Source: an uncultured Lachnospiraceae bacterium (GTDB lineage: Bacteria > Bacillota > Clostridia > Lachnospirales > Lachnospiraceae). Taken from it: a stretch of DNA of 64,000 nucleotides. This document shows positions 47,669 through 56,361 of this stretch, one piece after another (position 1 is the stretch's first letter; each line of letters starts with the position of its first letter). The notes beneath the pieces are model-generated. The model was not told where the DNA came from. It searched no databases and was given only the letters and a program-made list of their open reading frames with translations. The stretch spans positions 62,001 through 126,000 of the forward strand of contig CAMEJJ010000001.1 in assembly GCA_945919795.1 (NCBI GenBank). The letters run 5' to 3'. A program made the position numbers and the translations under genes.

Positions 47669-48130
47669 ATGCAAAATAAAACAAAAATCGTTGTCCTTCA
47701 TATGAAAGAATTAATATATACAGCCATTTTTGTGGCTTTGGCCATTCTTTTTATTATTTTACTAATTGTCATGTTTGGTAAAAAAGAGCCCGAAAAAGCA
47801 GTTGAAACAATGGCTGATGCCACCTATGTACCCGGCATTTACTCCACTTCCCTCACATTAAACAATCAGGTTGTGGATATCTCAGTCACCGTAGATGAAA
47901 ATCATATTAATTCGGTTGAGCTAAATAATATCAACGAAGCTGTAACAACCATGTTTCCTCTGATGGAACCGGCTTTTGATTCGATTGCTGCACAAATAAA
48001 AGAAGGTACAGCACTTTCCGATATTACGTATGATCAGGAAAGCTACTATACCTCTCAAATTTTAATTCAGGCTATCCAAACTTCTTTGGATAAAGCGTCA
48101 GCTGCCAAAGTGTCGCAAAACGACACCTAA
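47669..48130 (+). CDS. Membrane-anchored FMN-binding-like protein
   Basis: 153 residues. One N-terminal membrane helix (about 15-38) and an outer domain with YVPGIYSTSLTLNNQVVDISVTVDE, similar in layout to FMN-binding domains of RnfG/NqrC type, but the flavinylation SGAT-like Thr motif is not seen. The function is open. AAAGGAG precedes the ATG. Its 3' end overlaps the converging nadE by 33 bases. Confidence 0.65.
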   Translation: MQNKTKIVVLHMKELIYTAIFVALAILFIILLIVMFGKKEPEKAVETMADATYVPGIYSTSLTLNNQVVDISVTVDENHINSVELNNINEAVTTMFPLMEPAFDSIAAQIKEGTALSDITYDQESYYTSQILIQAIQTSLDKASAAKVSQNDT

Positions 48131-50035
48131 GGCTTCTAATTCTTCCATCCAGATGGCTGCGCTTGCATCGGAAGGCATGCGCAGATCACCTCTGGGCGAT
48201 ACCGCAACACTACCGACCTTGGGGCCATCCGGCAGACAGGAACGCTTAAACTGCTGCGCAAAAAATCTACGATAGAAAATACAAATCCATTTATATATGG
48301 TTTCCATATCATATTCACCTTCAAACGCACGCAATGCCAGTCTGAACACTTTAATCGGCGAAAAACCACAACGCAACATATAATACAAAAAGAAATCATG
48401 CAGTTCATAAGGTCCGACCAAATCCTCTGTCTTTTGTGAAATCTCACCGTTCTGTGGTGGCAACAGCTCCGGACTGACCGGCGTATCCAACACATCCAGC
48501 AATATTTTCTCCAGCTCTTTATCTTCACAGGTATCCGCATAATACTGTACCAGATGGCGAACCAGGGTTTTGGGAACGCCGACATTCACCCCATACATGG
48601 ACATGTGGTCACCATTATAAGTAGCCCAGCCCAATGCGAGTTCCGACATATCACCCGTACCAATGACCAGACCACCTGTTTTATTGGCTAAATCCATCAA
48701 AATCTGGGTTCTTTCTCTTGCCTGACAGTTTTCATATGTGACATCATGAACCTCAGGGTCTTGTCCAATATCAGAAAAATGCTGATTCACTGCAGCTTTA
48801 ATGTCCACTTCTATCAGTTCAGCTCCGGCAATCTCTGATAATTTGCATGCATTTTCATAGGTCCGGTTCGTCGTACCAAAACAGGGCATGGTAACAGCCT
48901 TAATACCATGTCTGTCTAAACCGCACAAATCAAACGCCTTCATGGTAACAAGCAGTGCCAGTGTCGAATCCAGTCCTCCTGAAATACCGATAACTGCGTT
49001 TTTCGCTCCCGTATGATCCAATCTCTTTTTCAATCCATATGACTGGATGGATAATATTTCATCGCATCTTTGGTTTCTCATATCCCGATTTTGCGGAACA
49101 AAAGGCTGCTTATCAAAGTTGCGCTCTAAAACTGTTTCCTCTTTTACCATAGCACAGGGAATGATCATATATTCTTTTTCATTCGGCTTTGAAAAACTGT
49201 TCATGCGTCTTCTTTCCGAACGCAATCTGAAAATATCTAAATCACTGTAAATATTGGTGCAAGAAAAATTTCGTGCCTGTGCCAAAATCGAACCATTCTC
49301 AGCAATCAGATTATGTCCCGAAAATACAACATCCTGTGTACTTTCACCCTCTCCGGCACTGGCATAGATATAGCCGCAGACAAGCCTTGCAGATGTGGCC
49401 TTGATTAGCATTTCACGATATTCTTTTTTTCCAACCACTTCATTGGAAGCTGACAAATTCACAATGACATTGGCTCCTGCAATGGCATGATTTGTGGAAG
49501 GCGGATTGGCAACCCAAACATCTTCACAGATTTCACACGCAATACATAACCCTTCCATAGCATCAGAAGTAAAAAGCAAATTAGTACCAAAAGGAATTTC
49601 CATTCCGTCATAATCCGCCATAACCGGAATTTCATTACCGGAAACAAAATGACGCGGCTCATAATACTCCCCATATCCCGGCAGATACGTCTTGGGAACG
49701 AAACCCATGATTTCACCACAATTAATAACAGCGGCAACATTATAAAGACGATTGTCTCGCTCCATCGGTAATCCTACAAAAATCAAACCATCCACTCCAT
49801 CGGAATGCTCTACGATAATATCTAATGCCCTTTTCGCCTCCGATAAAAGCTTTTCCTGTAAAAAGAGATCATGACAGGTATAACCGGTGATACAAAGCTC
49901 CGGAAAAACCATAATCTTGGCTCTTTTTTCTTCTGCTTCATCAATGCAGTCACAAATCTGTTTTGCATTGTACATCGGATCAGCAACTTTAATGTGTGGT
50001 GTTAGTGCAGCAACTTTTAAAAATCCGTTTTCCAT
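48098..50035 (-). CDS. nadE: Glutamine-dependent NAD+ synthase
   Basis: Last step of NAD synthesis. 645 residues. N-terminal nitrilase-type glutaminase with the Glu-Lys-Cys triad (VFPELCITG, VPKTYLPGYGEYYE, CIACEICEDVW) and a C-terminal synthetase with the PP-loop GISGGLDSTLALL (about 350-362). The form is the two-domain one that uses Gln as ammonia source. GGAG precedes the ATG. Confidence 0.96.
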   Translation of the reverse strand: MENGFLKVAALTPHIKVADPMYNAKQICDCIDEAEEKRAKIMVFPELCITGYTCHDLFLQEKLLSEAKRALDIIVEHSDGVDGLIFVGLPMERDNRLYNVAAVINCGEIMGFVPKTYLPGYGEYYEPRHFVSGNEIPVMADYDGMEIPFGTNLLFTSDAMEGLCIACEICEDVWVANPPSTNHAIAGANVIVNLSASNEVVGKKEYREMLIKATSARLVCGYIYASAGEGESTQDVVFSGHNLIAENGSILAQARNFSCTNIYSDLDIFRLRSERRRMNSFSKPNEKEYMIIPCAMVKEETVLERNFDKQPFVPQNRDMRNQRCDEILSIQSYGLKKRLDHTGAKNAVIGISGGLDSTLALLVTMKAFDLCGLDRHGIKAVTMPCFGTTNRTYENACKLSEIAGAELIEVDIKAAVNQHFSDIGQDPEVHDVTYENCQARERTQILMDLANKTGGLVIGTGDMSELALGWATYNGDHMSMYGVNVGVPKTLVRHLVQYYADTCEDKELEKILLDVLDTPVSPELLPPQNGEISQKTEDLVGPYELHDFFLYYMLRCGFSPIKVFRLALRAFEGEYDMETIYKWICIFYRRFFAQQFKRSCLPDGPKVGSVAVSPRGDLRMPSDASAAIWMEELEALGVVLRHFGS

Positions 50036-50162
50036 TTCTGTTCTCCATTATTGATTTCATATGTTAACAGTTTCCTTGCATGTTTAAAACTCTGCCTAAT
50101 CTTGCAATATCTCTAAAATCTTTAATTTCTTTTTTTCTCAATACTTTCTAACTTAACACTCT

Positions 50163-51041
50163 CTACTTTGCTTTCTTCAATAGTTTCTTTAAATCATCCA
50201 CCGAGAAGTTGTATCCGGTATTGCAAAAATGACATTTAACTTCAATGTCTTTTCCATCCGCAATCATCTCTTTAATATCTTTTTCACCGATACTGATAAT
50301 GGCTTTTTCAATCCGTTCTTTTGAGCAGTTACAATAAAACTCTGTCGGTATTGTATCCGTAATCTCAACATCCATTCCTTCCAACACGATTTTAAGCATT
50401 TCTTCCGGTGAATGTCCCATATCTAACATAGCGGTCACAGATTTCAAATTTTTCAGATTCTTTTCCAACTGATCAATCGTAGCATCCTCTGCAAATGGCA
50501 TCAGCTGAATAATAAAACCACCTGCCTGTCTGACAGTATTATTCTTCTCCATCAACACACCCAGGCCAACAGATGAAGGAATTTGTTCGGATGTTGCAAA
50601 ATAATATGTCAAATCCTCGGCAATTTCACCTGTCTGTAATGCAGTCTGCCCAACATAAGGTTCTTTTAATCCTAAATCTCTGATTACCGTAAGAATACCA
50701 TTTCCAACTGCTCCACCGACATCCAGTTTACCAATCGCATTGGGTGGCAGCATAACCTGTGGCTGATCCACATAACCTTTTACCCTGGCCTGAGAATCGG
50801 CTGTTACCGTCACTCCATGCAAGGGTCCGTCTCCTTTAATCTGCAAGGTCAGCAAATCATCTTCACCCTTTAGCATCGTTCCCATCATGGCACCTGCCGT
50901 TAATAGCCTGCCCAACGCTGCCGTTGCAACAGGGCTTGTCTCATGAGAACTCCTTGCGCATTCCACCAGATTCTTTGTCGTTGCCGCAAATGCCCGAATC
51001 TGCGCATTCGCCGCCGTCGCTCTTACAATATAATCATTCAT
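50163..51041 (-). CDS. hslO: 33 kDa redox chaperone Hsp33
   Basis: Redox-regulated holdase that becomes active on oxidation. 292 residues. Zinc/disulphide centre intact: CNC (about 236 and 238) and CHFC (about 268 and 271). GGAG precedes the ATG. A family A palindrome starts 43 bases upstream and motif D lies about 400 bases upstream. Confidence 0.96.
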   Translation of the reverse strand: MNDYIVRATAANAQIRAFAATTKNLVECARSSHETSPVATAALGRLLTAGAMMGTMLKGEDDLLTLQIKGDGPLHGVTVTADSQARVKGYVDQPQVMLPPNAIGKLDVGGAVGNGILTVIRDLGLKEPYVGQTALQTGEIAEDLTYYFATSEQIPSSVGLGVLMEKNNTVRQAGGFIIQLMPFAEDATIDQLEKNLKNLKSVTAMLDMGHSPEEMLKIVLEGMDVEITDTIPTEFYCNCSKERIEKAIISIGEKDIKEMIADGKDIEVKCHFCNTGYNFSVDDLKKLLKKAK

Positions 51042-51083
51042 TTCGTTTTCTCCATTTTTTTCATTTTTAGGCTGGGGCGGGGG

Positions 51084-51309
51084 GGCAGAGATAAATCATA
51101 TTTTAGCGTGTTTCGACTTCGATGTATAAGTTTATCTAAATATTTTGTGGCAGAGTTATTTTTAAGTGACGCACCGGTGCACCCGGACATCCATGTCCGT
51201 CGTGCACCTTTCGCAGCATCCATGCTGCGAATTGCTGAAACTGAACAAAATATTAAGATAAACTAATACATCTCACAAGAAACACGCTAAAATATGATTT
51301 ATCTCTGCC
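51084..51309 (-). repeat. Family A palindrome, copy A6
   Basis: The most regular copy: 226 bases, with GCAGAGATAAATCATATTTT and AGCGTGTTTC paired to their exact complements at the right end, then AGTTTATCTAAATATTTTGT with ACAAAATATTAAGATAAACT. Core: hairpin GGTGCAC/GTGCACC with GGACATCCATGTCC inside (about 51176-51207), then CGCAGCATCCATGCTGCG at 51212-51229. Reads in the sense direction of hslO. Confidence 0.88.
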
Positions 51310-51395
51310 TGTTTCAATTTCCGCCTATTTCAATCTCTACCTGTTTTATTCTCTGCCTAATTTTAATCTCTGCATATTCTGATTTCTATAAATTA
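51301..51395. repeat. Degenerate tandem repeat next to A6
   Basis: About five imperfect units of 16-19 bases (ATCTCTGCCTGTTTCA, ATTTCCGCCTATTTCA, ATCTCTACCTGTTTTATT, CTCTGCCTAATTTTA, ATCTCTGCATATTCTG). The first unit is the very end of A6. Confidence 0.65.
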
Positions 51396-51437
51396 TATTT
51401 CCACATTTGGATACCATATTTAAAATCTTAAGCTGCA

Positions 51438-51468
51438 AATATGACATTAGAATCAAAAGGTCATATTT
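51438..51468 (-). promoter_or_regulatory. Motif D in the A6-A7 spacer
   Basis: Minus strand ATATGACCTTTTGATTCTAA followed by TGTCATATTT. Here the motif is itself a hairpin: AAATATGAC pairs perfectly with GTCATATTT. Confidence 0.55.
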
Positions 51469-51498
51469 TATTCGAAATAGATAAATTTTCAAAGCACA

Positions 51499-51724
51499 GT
51501 TGAATGTGCATATGGTTCATAAGAGTTTATTGTGAAGATGCTTTTATTTGACTTAGTATTTTCATTCTATTTCAGCAATTCGCAACATGGATGTTGCGAA
51601 AGGTGCACGACGGACATGGATGTCCTGGTGCACCGGTGCGTCAAAAGCCTAACCACAATATGAAAATACTTAGTCAAATTGAGCATCGAAACCTAAACTC
51701 GCATGAACTATATGCATATTCAAC
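51499..51724 (+). repeat. Family A palindrome, copy A7
   Basis: 226 bases with arms GTTGAATGTGCATATGGTTC paired to GCATGAACTATATGCATATT plus CAAC (four mismatches), then TTTGACTTAGTATTTTCAT with ATGAAAATACTTAGTCAAA. Core hairpin CGCAACATGGATGTTGCG at 51581-51598 followed by the GGTGCAC hairpin with GGACATGGATGTCC. It ends 17 bases from the methyltransferase stop codon. Confidence 0.86.
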
Positions 51725-51740
51725 GTCCGAAAAAAAACAT

Positions 51741-52523
51741 CTATTTCCCGGCTTCTCGTGCGAAGACGTAAATGCGCTCGCTTTGTGCGGTGACTTCTTG
51801 CTGCGTATCGGCATCCAAAGCTTTTTCAAAAATCATTCCGGCTTTTTCAATCAATGCTTTCATCTCGGATAAAGTATAACCTCTCTGATAGTGAACTTCT
51901 TCATGCTTTTCATAAAGTCCCTTTTGTTCACTCGGGAAAAAAATCGTCAAGTCGTATTCATTGATTTTGGCTTCTTCGTCATAGGTGTTTTCCCAGATGA
52001 AGCTTCCTTCGTCCCGGTTTTCAGCAATCACAGTATCGCCAATGACTTCCCGATATTTATAATCGGTATTAAAATCAAACAAAAATAAGCCTTTCGGATC
52101 CAGATAATTGTTTACCAACTTAAAAACGGTCAATAGGTCTTCGGGATTAGTGATGTAATTGATGCTGTCACAAATACTGTAAACAGCAGCAACCGTACCG
52201 TATAATTCAAACTCTCTCATATCCTGACAAAGATATAAGATATTGTAATCTTCTTCCGTTTTGGCAGCCGCCATTCTTTCAGCCTGCTTCTTTGAAGCAA
52301 CATCCAGCATATCATAAGAATTGTCAACACCGATCATGTCATAACCCTTCTTTGCAAGATATTCGGTCATAATACCGGTTCCACAACCAAGATCCAAAAC
52401 AATTCCCTGAGCAATACCATATTCTTTTAGACTTTTTTCTATAAAGGCTCCCCACTTTTCATATGGTGTTTCATCCATAAACAAATCATAGACAAATGCA
52501 AAGCCTGTATATGCTTCATCCAT
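51741..52523 (-). CDS. Class I SAM-dependent methyltransferase
   Basis: 260 residues. SAM-binding motif I is VLDLGCGTGIMTEYL, followed by the acidic MIGVDNSYDML; the domain continues as a Methyltransf_25-like fold with DICDSINYITN. The substrate is unknown. GAGG and AAAGGA precede the ATG. Confidence 0.85.
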   Translation of the reverse strand: MDEAYTGFAFVYDLFMDETPYEKWGAFIEKSLKEYGIAQGIVLDLGCGTGIMTEYLAKKGYDMIGVDNSYDMLDVASKKQAERMAAAKTEEDYNILYLCQDMREFELYGTVAAVYSICDSINYITNPEDLLTVFKLVNNYLDPKGLFLFDFNTDYKYREVIGDTVIAENRDEGSFIWENTYDEEAKINEYDLTIFFPSEQKGLYEKHEEVHYQRGYTLSEMKALIEKAGMIFEKALDADTQQEVTAQSERIYVFAREAGK

Positions 52524-52530
52524 TCCTTTT

Positions 52531-52727
52531 CCTCAGCAAGTGCTTATTCTATTCTTTCACTTTTACCAAGCACTAAATTCATTCTTGATCCTCATCAAGT
52601 GCTCATTCTATTCTTTCACTCTCATCAAGCACTTAATTCATTCCTTATCCTCAGCAAGTGCCTAAACCATTCTTCACTTTCATCAGGCACTTAACCCATT
52701 CTTTATTCCCGCCAAGCGTTTAATTAC
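52531..52727. repeat. Tandem 59-base repeats between two genes
   Basis: Three full units and a partial fourth with period 58-59, starting at 52531, 52590, 52649 and 52707. Each unit is two related halves, and contains AAGTGC and GCACTT as an inverted pair about 30 bases apart, so each can form a hairpin. No gene lies between the methyltransferase start and the end of the next gene. Confidence 0.85.
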
Positions 52728-52736
52728 TTATAACAC

Positions 52737-53225
52737 TTAAAAAGCGAAAATAGCTCCGAATAATCCGGCACTGACAATACCCATGATAATACCTGCCAAT
52801 ACCACACCTAACATGACTGCCACAACGCTTTGCTTAAAATCCATATCCAGAATACTGGCAGCCAGTGTTCCTGTCCACGCTCCTGTTCCGGGAACAGGAA
52901 TTCCGACAAACAATAACAATGCTACAAATAAACCTTTTCCGGCCTTTGCTTTCAGTTTTTCTCCGCCTTTGTGGCCTTTCTCAAGACAGAATGTAAAAAA
53001 CTTTCCGATAACCGGTTTATCACAGCCCCATTCCAGTACTTTTCTCGCAAAAAAGAAAATAATCGGAACCGGAAGCATATTTCCTACAATGGCAATTAAA
53101 TAACAAAGTGGAAGACTTAACGGACTTCCTGCCTGAATAAATGCCACGGCATAAGGTATCGCACCACGAAGTTCAATTAATGGCACCATAGACACGAAAA
53201 AAATAATCAGATAATGAGTTAGCAT
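52737..53225 (-). CDS. COG2426-type small integral membrane protein
   Basis: 162 residues with about four to five helices; the family markers are SMVPLIELRGAIPYA at the N-terminus and GIPVPGTGAWTGT near residue 105. Annotated in databases as small multi-drug export protein, a label with little support. It begins inside the end of hisC (7-base overlap) behind AAGGAG and is co-translated with it. Confidence 0.85.
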   Translation of the reverse strand: MLTHYLIIFFVSMVPLIELRGAIPYAVAFIQAGSPLSLPLCYLIAIVGNMLPVPIIFFFARKVLEWGCDKPVIGKFFTFCLEKGHKGGEKLKAKAGKGLFVALLLFVGIPVPGTGAWTGTLAASILDMDFKQSVVAVMLGVVLAGIIMGIVSAGLFGAIFAF

Positions 53226-54295
53226 TTGATAATCTCCTTTATATTCTTAATTAATATATTCATTTCATCATCGGTTCCAATGGTTATGCGCAAATAATCC
53301 TTAATCCGCTCTCCATTGAAATGACGAACATATATATCCCTTTTCCGCAATTCTTCAAATATTTCCACAACATCATAATCCGGATGCGTTGCAAAAATAA
53401 AGTTACTCTGCGAATCTCTAAAAGTAAATCCCAATTCTTTCAGCTCATTTTTTACCCACTCTCTGGTATTTACAATCTTTCCAACAATTTCTTTAAAATA
53501 TGCATCATCTTTTACGGCCTCAACACCCAGTGTAAGCGCGGTTCTGTTTAAGGTATAGGAATTAAATGAAAATTTAACATCGTTCAGATACTGAATCAGT
53601 TTTTCGCTGCCAAATGCATATCCAATTCGAATACCTGCCATTGCTCTGGACTTTGAAAACGTCTGGACAACCAATAAATTATCGTATTTTTGTATTAGAG
53701 GCAGAGCACTCACTCCACCAAAATCAATATATGCTTCATCTACAACAACAATGACATCCGGATTTGCTTTTACAATATCTTCAATAAAATCCAGCCCGAT
53801 TAACACACCGGTCGGTGCATTGGGATTCGGAAAAATAATGCCTCCGCATGGCTTTCCTCCCATGATCCCTTTTCCCATATAGTCTTCTTTGACAATGTTA
53901 AAATCTTCGTCCAATGGAATCTGACGGTAAGGAATCCGAAAAAGATCTGCCCAGACATCATAAAAAGAATAGGTAATATCAGGGAAAATAATCGGATTCT
54001 TGGAATTAAAGAAAGTCATAAAAATCATGGCAAGAACATCATCCGAACCAACTCCGACAAAAACTTGCGAACTCTTTACATCATAATACTCTGCCAGCGC
54101 ATCCACTAAAACCGTTGCACTCGGATCCGGATACAACCGGAGAGTGTCTACGTCAAACTCTTGTAATGCCTTTTTCACACCCGGTGCCGGTGGATAGGGA
54201 CATTCATTGGTATTTAATTTGATCACATTTCGGTTCTTGGGCTGTTCACCCGGTGTATATGGAACTACTTTTCGAACATTTTCTTCCCAACTCAT
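53219..54295 (-). CDS. hisC: Histidinol-phosphate aminotransferase
   Basis: PLP enzyme of histidine synthesis; 358 residues, standard. Markers: KLNTNECPYPPAP at the start, FPNPNAPTG for substrate binding, VVVDEAYIDFGG, and the PLP lysine in TFSKSRAMAGIRIGY. A general aromatic aminotransferase is the main alternative since no other his gene is nearby. AAGGAG precedes the ATG. Confidence 0.92.
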   Translation of the reverse strand: MSWEENVRKVVPYTPGEQPKNRNVIKLNTNECPYPPAPGVKKALQEFDVDTLRLYPDPSATVLVDALAEYYDVKSSQVFVGVGSDDVLAMIFMTFFNSKNPIIFPDITYSFYDVWADLFRIPYRQIPLDEDFNIVKEDYMGKGIMGGKPCGGIIFPNPNAPTGVLIGLDFIEDIVKANPDVIVVVDEAYIDFGGVSALPLIQKYDNLLVVQTFSKSRAMAGIRIGYAFGSEKLIQYLNDVKFSFNSYTLNRTALTLGVEAVKDDAYFKEIVGKIVNTREWVKNELKELGFTFRDSQSNFIFATHPDYDVVEIFEELRKRDIYVRHFNGERIKDYLRITIGTDDEMNILIKNIKEIIKC

Positions 54296-54322
54296 GGTAT
54301 TTCTCCTTAGGTTTAATCTTTA

Positions 54323-56212
54323 TTATTTCTCACGAATGACGCATAATGAATCCGTTTCTTCCATACATTCTACATCATAATTCTCTGCAATCCAAATACC
54401 AAATGGATTTTTTGCAAAAAATTTCTCCCGGTTGTCTACCGTATTTTTCGCGAGAAATATAATTGTCGGCATTTTATCCGGATGCATTTCAAAGTATTCG
54501 ACCCACTGTTCATTAAAGGCCGGCGTACTGATTGTGGTAGGACTAACCACTGTTCCATTTGCATAAAGATTGCACAAACTCTCCGTTCCCATGAAAAGAA
54601 CCCGATCCGAAGCATTGGTTTTATCCTTAATCGTATGATAATCTGAAGTAAAGCGAATTCCATCTTCACATTTCACATAAATGCCGGCTAAAGGCCCTTC
54701 CTGCATTTTAACCAGCCCATCCGTAATATCTCCGGGAACATATTCCGTATTTCTCATATAAAATCCCTTACACATGATAAGGCTTACTACAAAAAGCACC
54801 GCTCCCATAATAGAAAGCACCTCTGATATTTTCCCCTGCTTTTTTCCAATAAGTAAAGTTATTGCCACAAACAGGATGTTGCCGATAACCAGATAAGATG
54901 CGCTACTGGTCGGTCCGACATTGGATGCAACCAGAATACCGATATATGCAATCAATGAAAGCCACCAAATTCGTTTTAATTCTTTTAATTCGTTTATTTC
55001 GCTTGTACTGATTATACTATCTTCCAAACCATTTTGCATTTTGTCTGTAACTACGCAATCACCTGTTTTTTTATTTTTATCGACCATATTGAGTTTCTTC
55101 CCGGTCTGCATTTTTTGCAGTTTCCTGATTAAAAGAAACGCCATGACAAATTGAATGATATAACGAACCTGCAAACGAAAAGGTCCCCAGGTAACAACCA
55201 ATCCGGCGAAAGTTATCAAAGCAGATACTTCCAATTCAAAGAACAGACACAGTAAAATTAAAAAGTCCGTTTCTCCATATTTTTTGGTAAAATGAAATCT
55301 CCGATACACGAAACGGAAAATTATCGTAATCACCAGGGCAGGAAGCAGTAAAATCACAGTCTGGCGTAAGACTTCCATCCATTGTGACGCATATAAAGAT
55401 ATTTTTGTAACAAAATCGTACTGGTGAGCTCCATCCATAAAAACCTTGGGCACCGTCTCAAGTAATTCCGTCAAAGACATATAACGGAATATACAGATAA
55501 AAAACACACTGGCAGCTAACAGGCATCCCAAAGTGAAACTGCCAATCGTATACCACATATGCTTTAAAGAAACCTGCATTTTCTTTTTATCCGAATATGC
55601 TTTTATTGCCATCATGACAACTGCTGCCGGATAGAGTAACACCATTCCCGGATATGCCAAAACATCCATTGCCAATGCCAGTCCGGCAAACAAAAAGTTG
55701 ATTACGGATTTCCTGCCGACGCTCTTTTCTCCTGCTAAGAAGAAAATTAGAAATAATGTAAAAAACCAAAGCTGCAACATGGAGAAATCCAAATCCATCA
55801 TCCACTTTGGCAGGAAATTATAATAAATCAGAGCCGCAACGAAAGCAATACCGTTGCGCCAGGTATCTTTTTTTATGATTTCGATTTTTCTGCAAGAGAA
55901 AAAGACCAGCACAGACATGCCGATATGAAGAATTGAGGCAACACTTCTCATAAAAAGAACCAGATAATCCAGAGAAGGTACCATAACAGAATAAAATTTC
56001 ATAAACAAAAACGGAATCAGGTAGGAAGTCTGGTGAACCTCCCACATTTCCGCAAAAAGCCTATCCCCCTGCAACCCGCGATAAGGTAACGCAAGAGCAT
56101 AGGCTTCATCAATATCAAAACCGGTCAATATTTTTGTTACAGTTGCAATCAAAGAAAGAACAATCATAATCCCTATTGCAATTCTCGATATGACAATCTT
56201 TTTATTGATCAT
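54323..56212 (-). CDS. GT-C type membrane glycosyltransferase
   Basis: 629 residues with about 12 helices and a short C-terminal outer domain (about 525-629). The first outer loop holds FDIDEAYALALPYRG, an acidic pair typical of GT-C enzymes using lipid-linked donors. It shares the layout but little sequence with the GT-C gene at 34716. Start at 56212 (MINKKIVISR) because GGAAGG lies 11 bases before; an in-frame upstream start at 56323 lacks a ribosome binding site. It lies next to the surface protein and MBOAT genes. Confidence 0.75.
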   Translation of the reverse strand: MINKKIVISRIAIGIMIVLSLIATVTKILTGFDIDEAYALALPYRGLQGDRLFAEMWEVHQTSYLIPFLFMKFYSVMVPSLDYLVLFMRSVASILHIGMSVLVFFSCRKIEIIKKDTWRNGIAFVAALIYYNFLPKWMMDLDFSMLQLWFFTLFLIFFLAGEKSVGRKSVINFLFAGLALAMDVLAYPGMVLLYPAAVVMMAIKAYSDKKKMQVSLKHMWYTIGSFTLGCLLAASVFFICIFRYMSLTELLETVPKVFMDGAHQYDFVTKISLYASQWMEVLRQTVILLLPALVITIIFRFVYRRFHFTKKYGETDFLILLCLFFELEVSALITFAGLVVTWGPFRLQVRYIIQFVMAFLLIRKLQKMQTGKKLNMVDKNKKTGDCVVTDKMQNGLEDSIISTSEINELKELKRIWWLSLIAYIGILVASNVGPTSSASYLVIGNILFVAITLLIGKKQGKISEVLSIMGAVLFVVSLIMCKGFYMRNTEYVPGDITDGLVKMQEGPLAGIYVKCEDGIRFTSDYHTIKDKTNASDRVLFMGTESLCNLYANGTVVSPTTISTPAFNEQWVEYFEMHPDKMPTIIFLAKNTVDNREKFFAKNPFGIWIAENYDVECMEETDSLCVIREK

Positions 56213-56361
56213 GTTTAACGCAACCTTCCAAAATAGTGTTCGCAGAATTGTGTGAGCATAAAGTGTGAAACAATCCGCGCTAATCAATGGCTGTATTATA
56301 ACATGTTGCAGAATTTGATTCAACGAATTATCAAATCTGAACTTTGAATCCGAAGTTCGAA

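Noticed and set aside
52531-52727. CRISPR array
   Set aside because: Units are contiguous and degenerate with no unique spacers, and no cas gene is nearby. The same holds for the repeats at 23575-23752.
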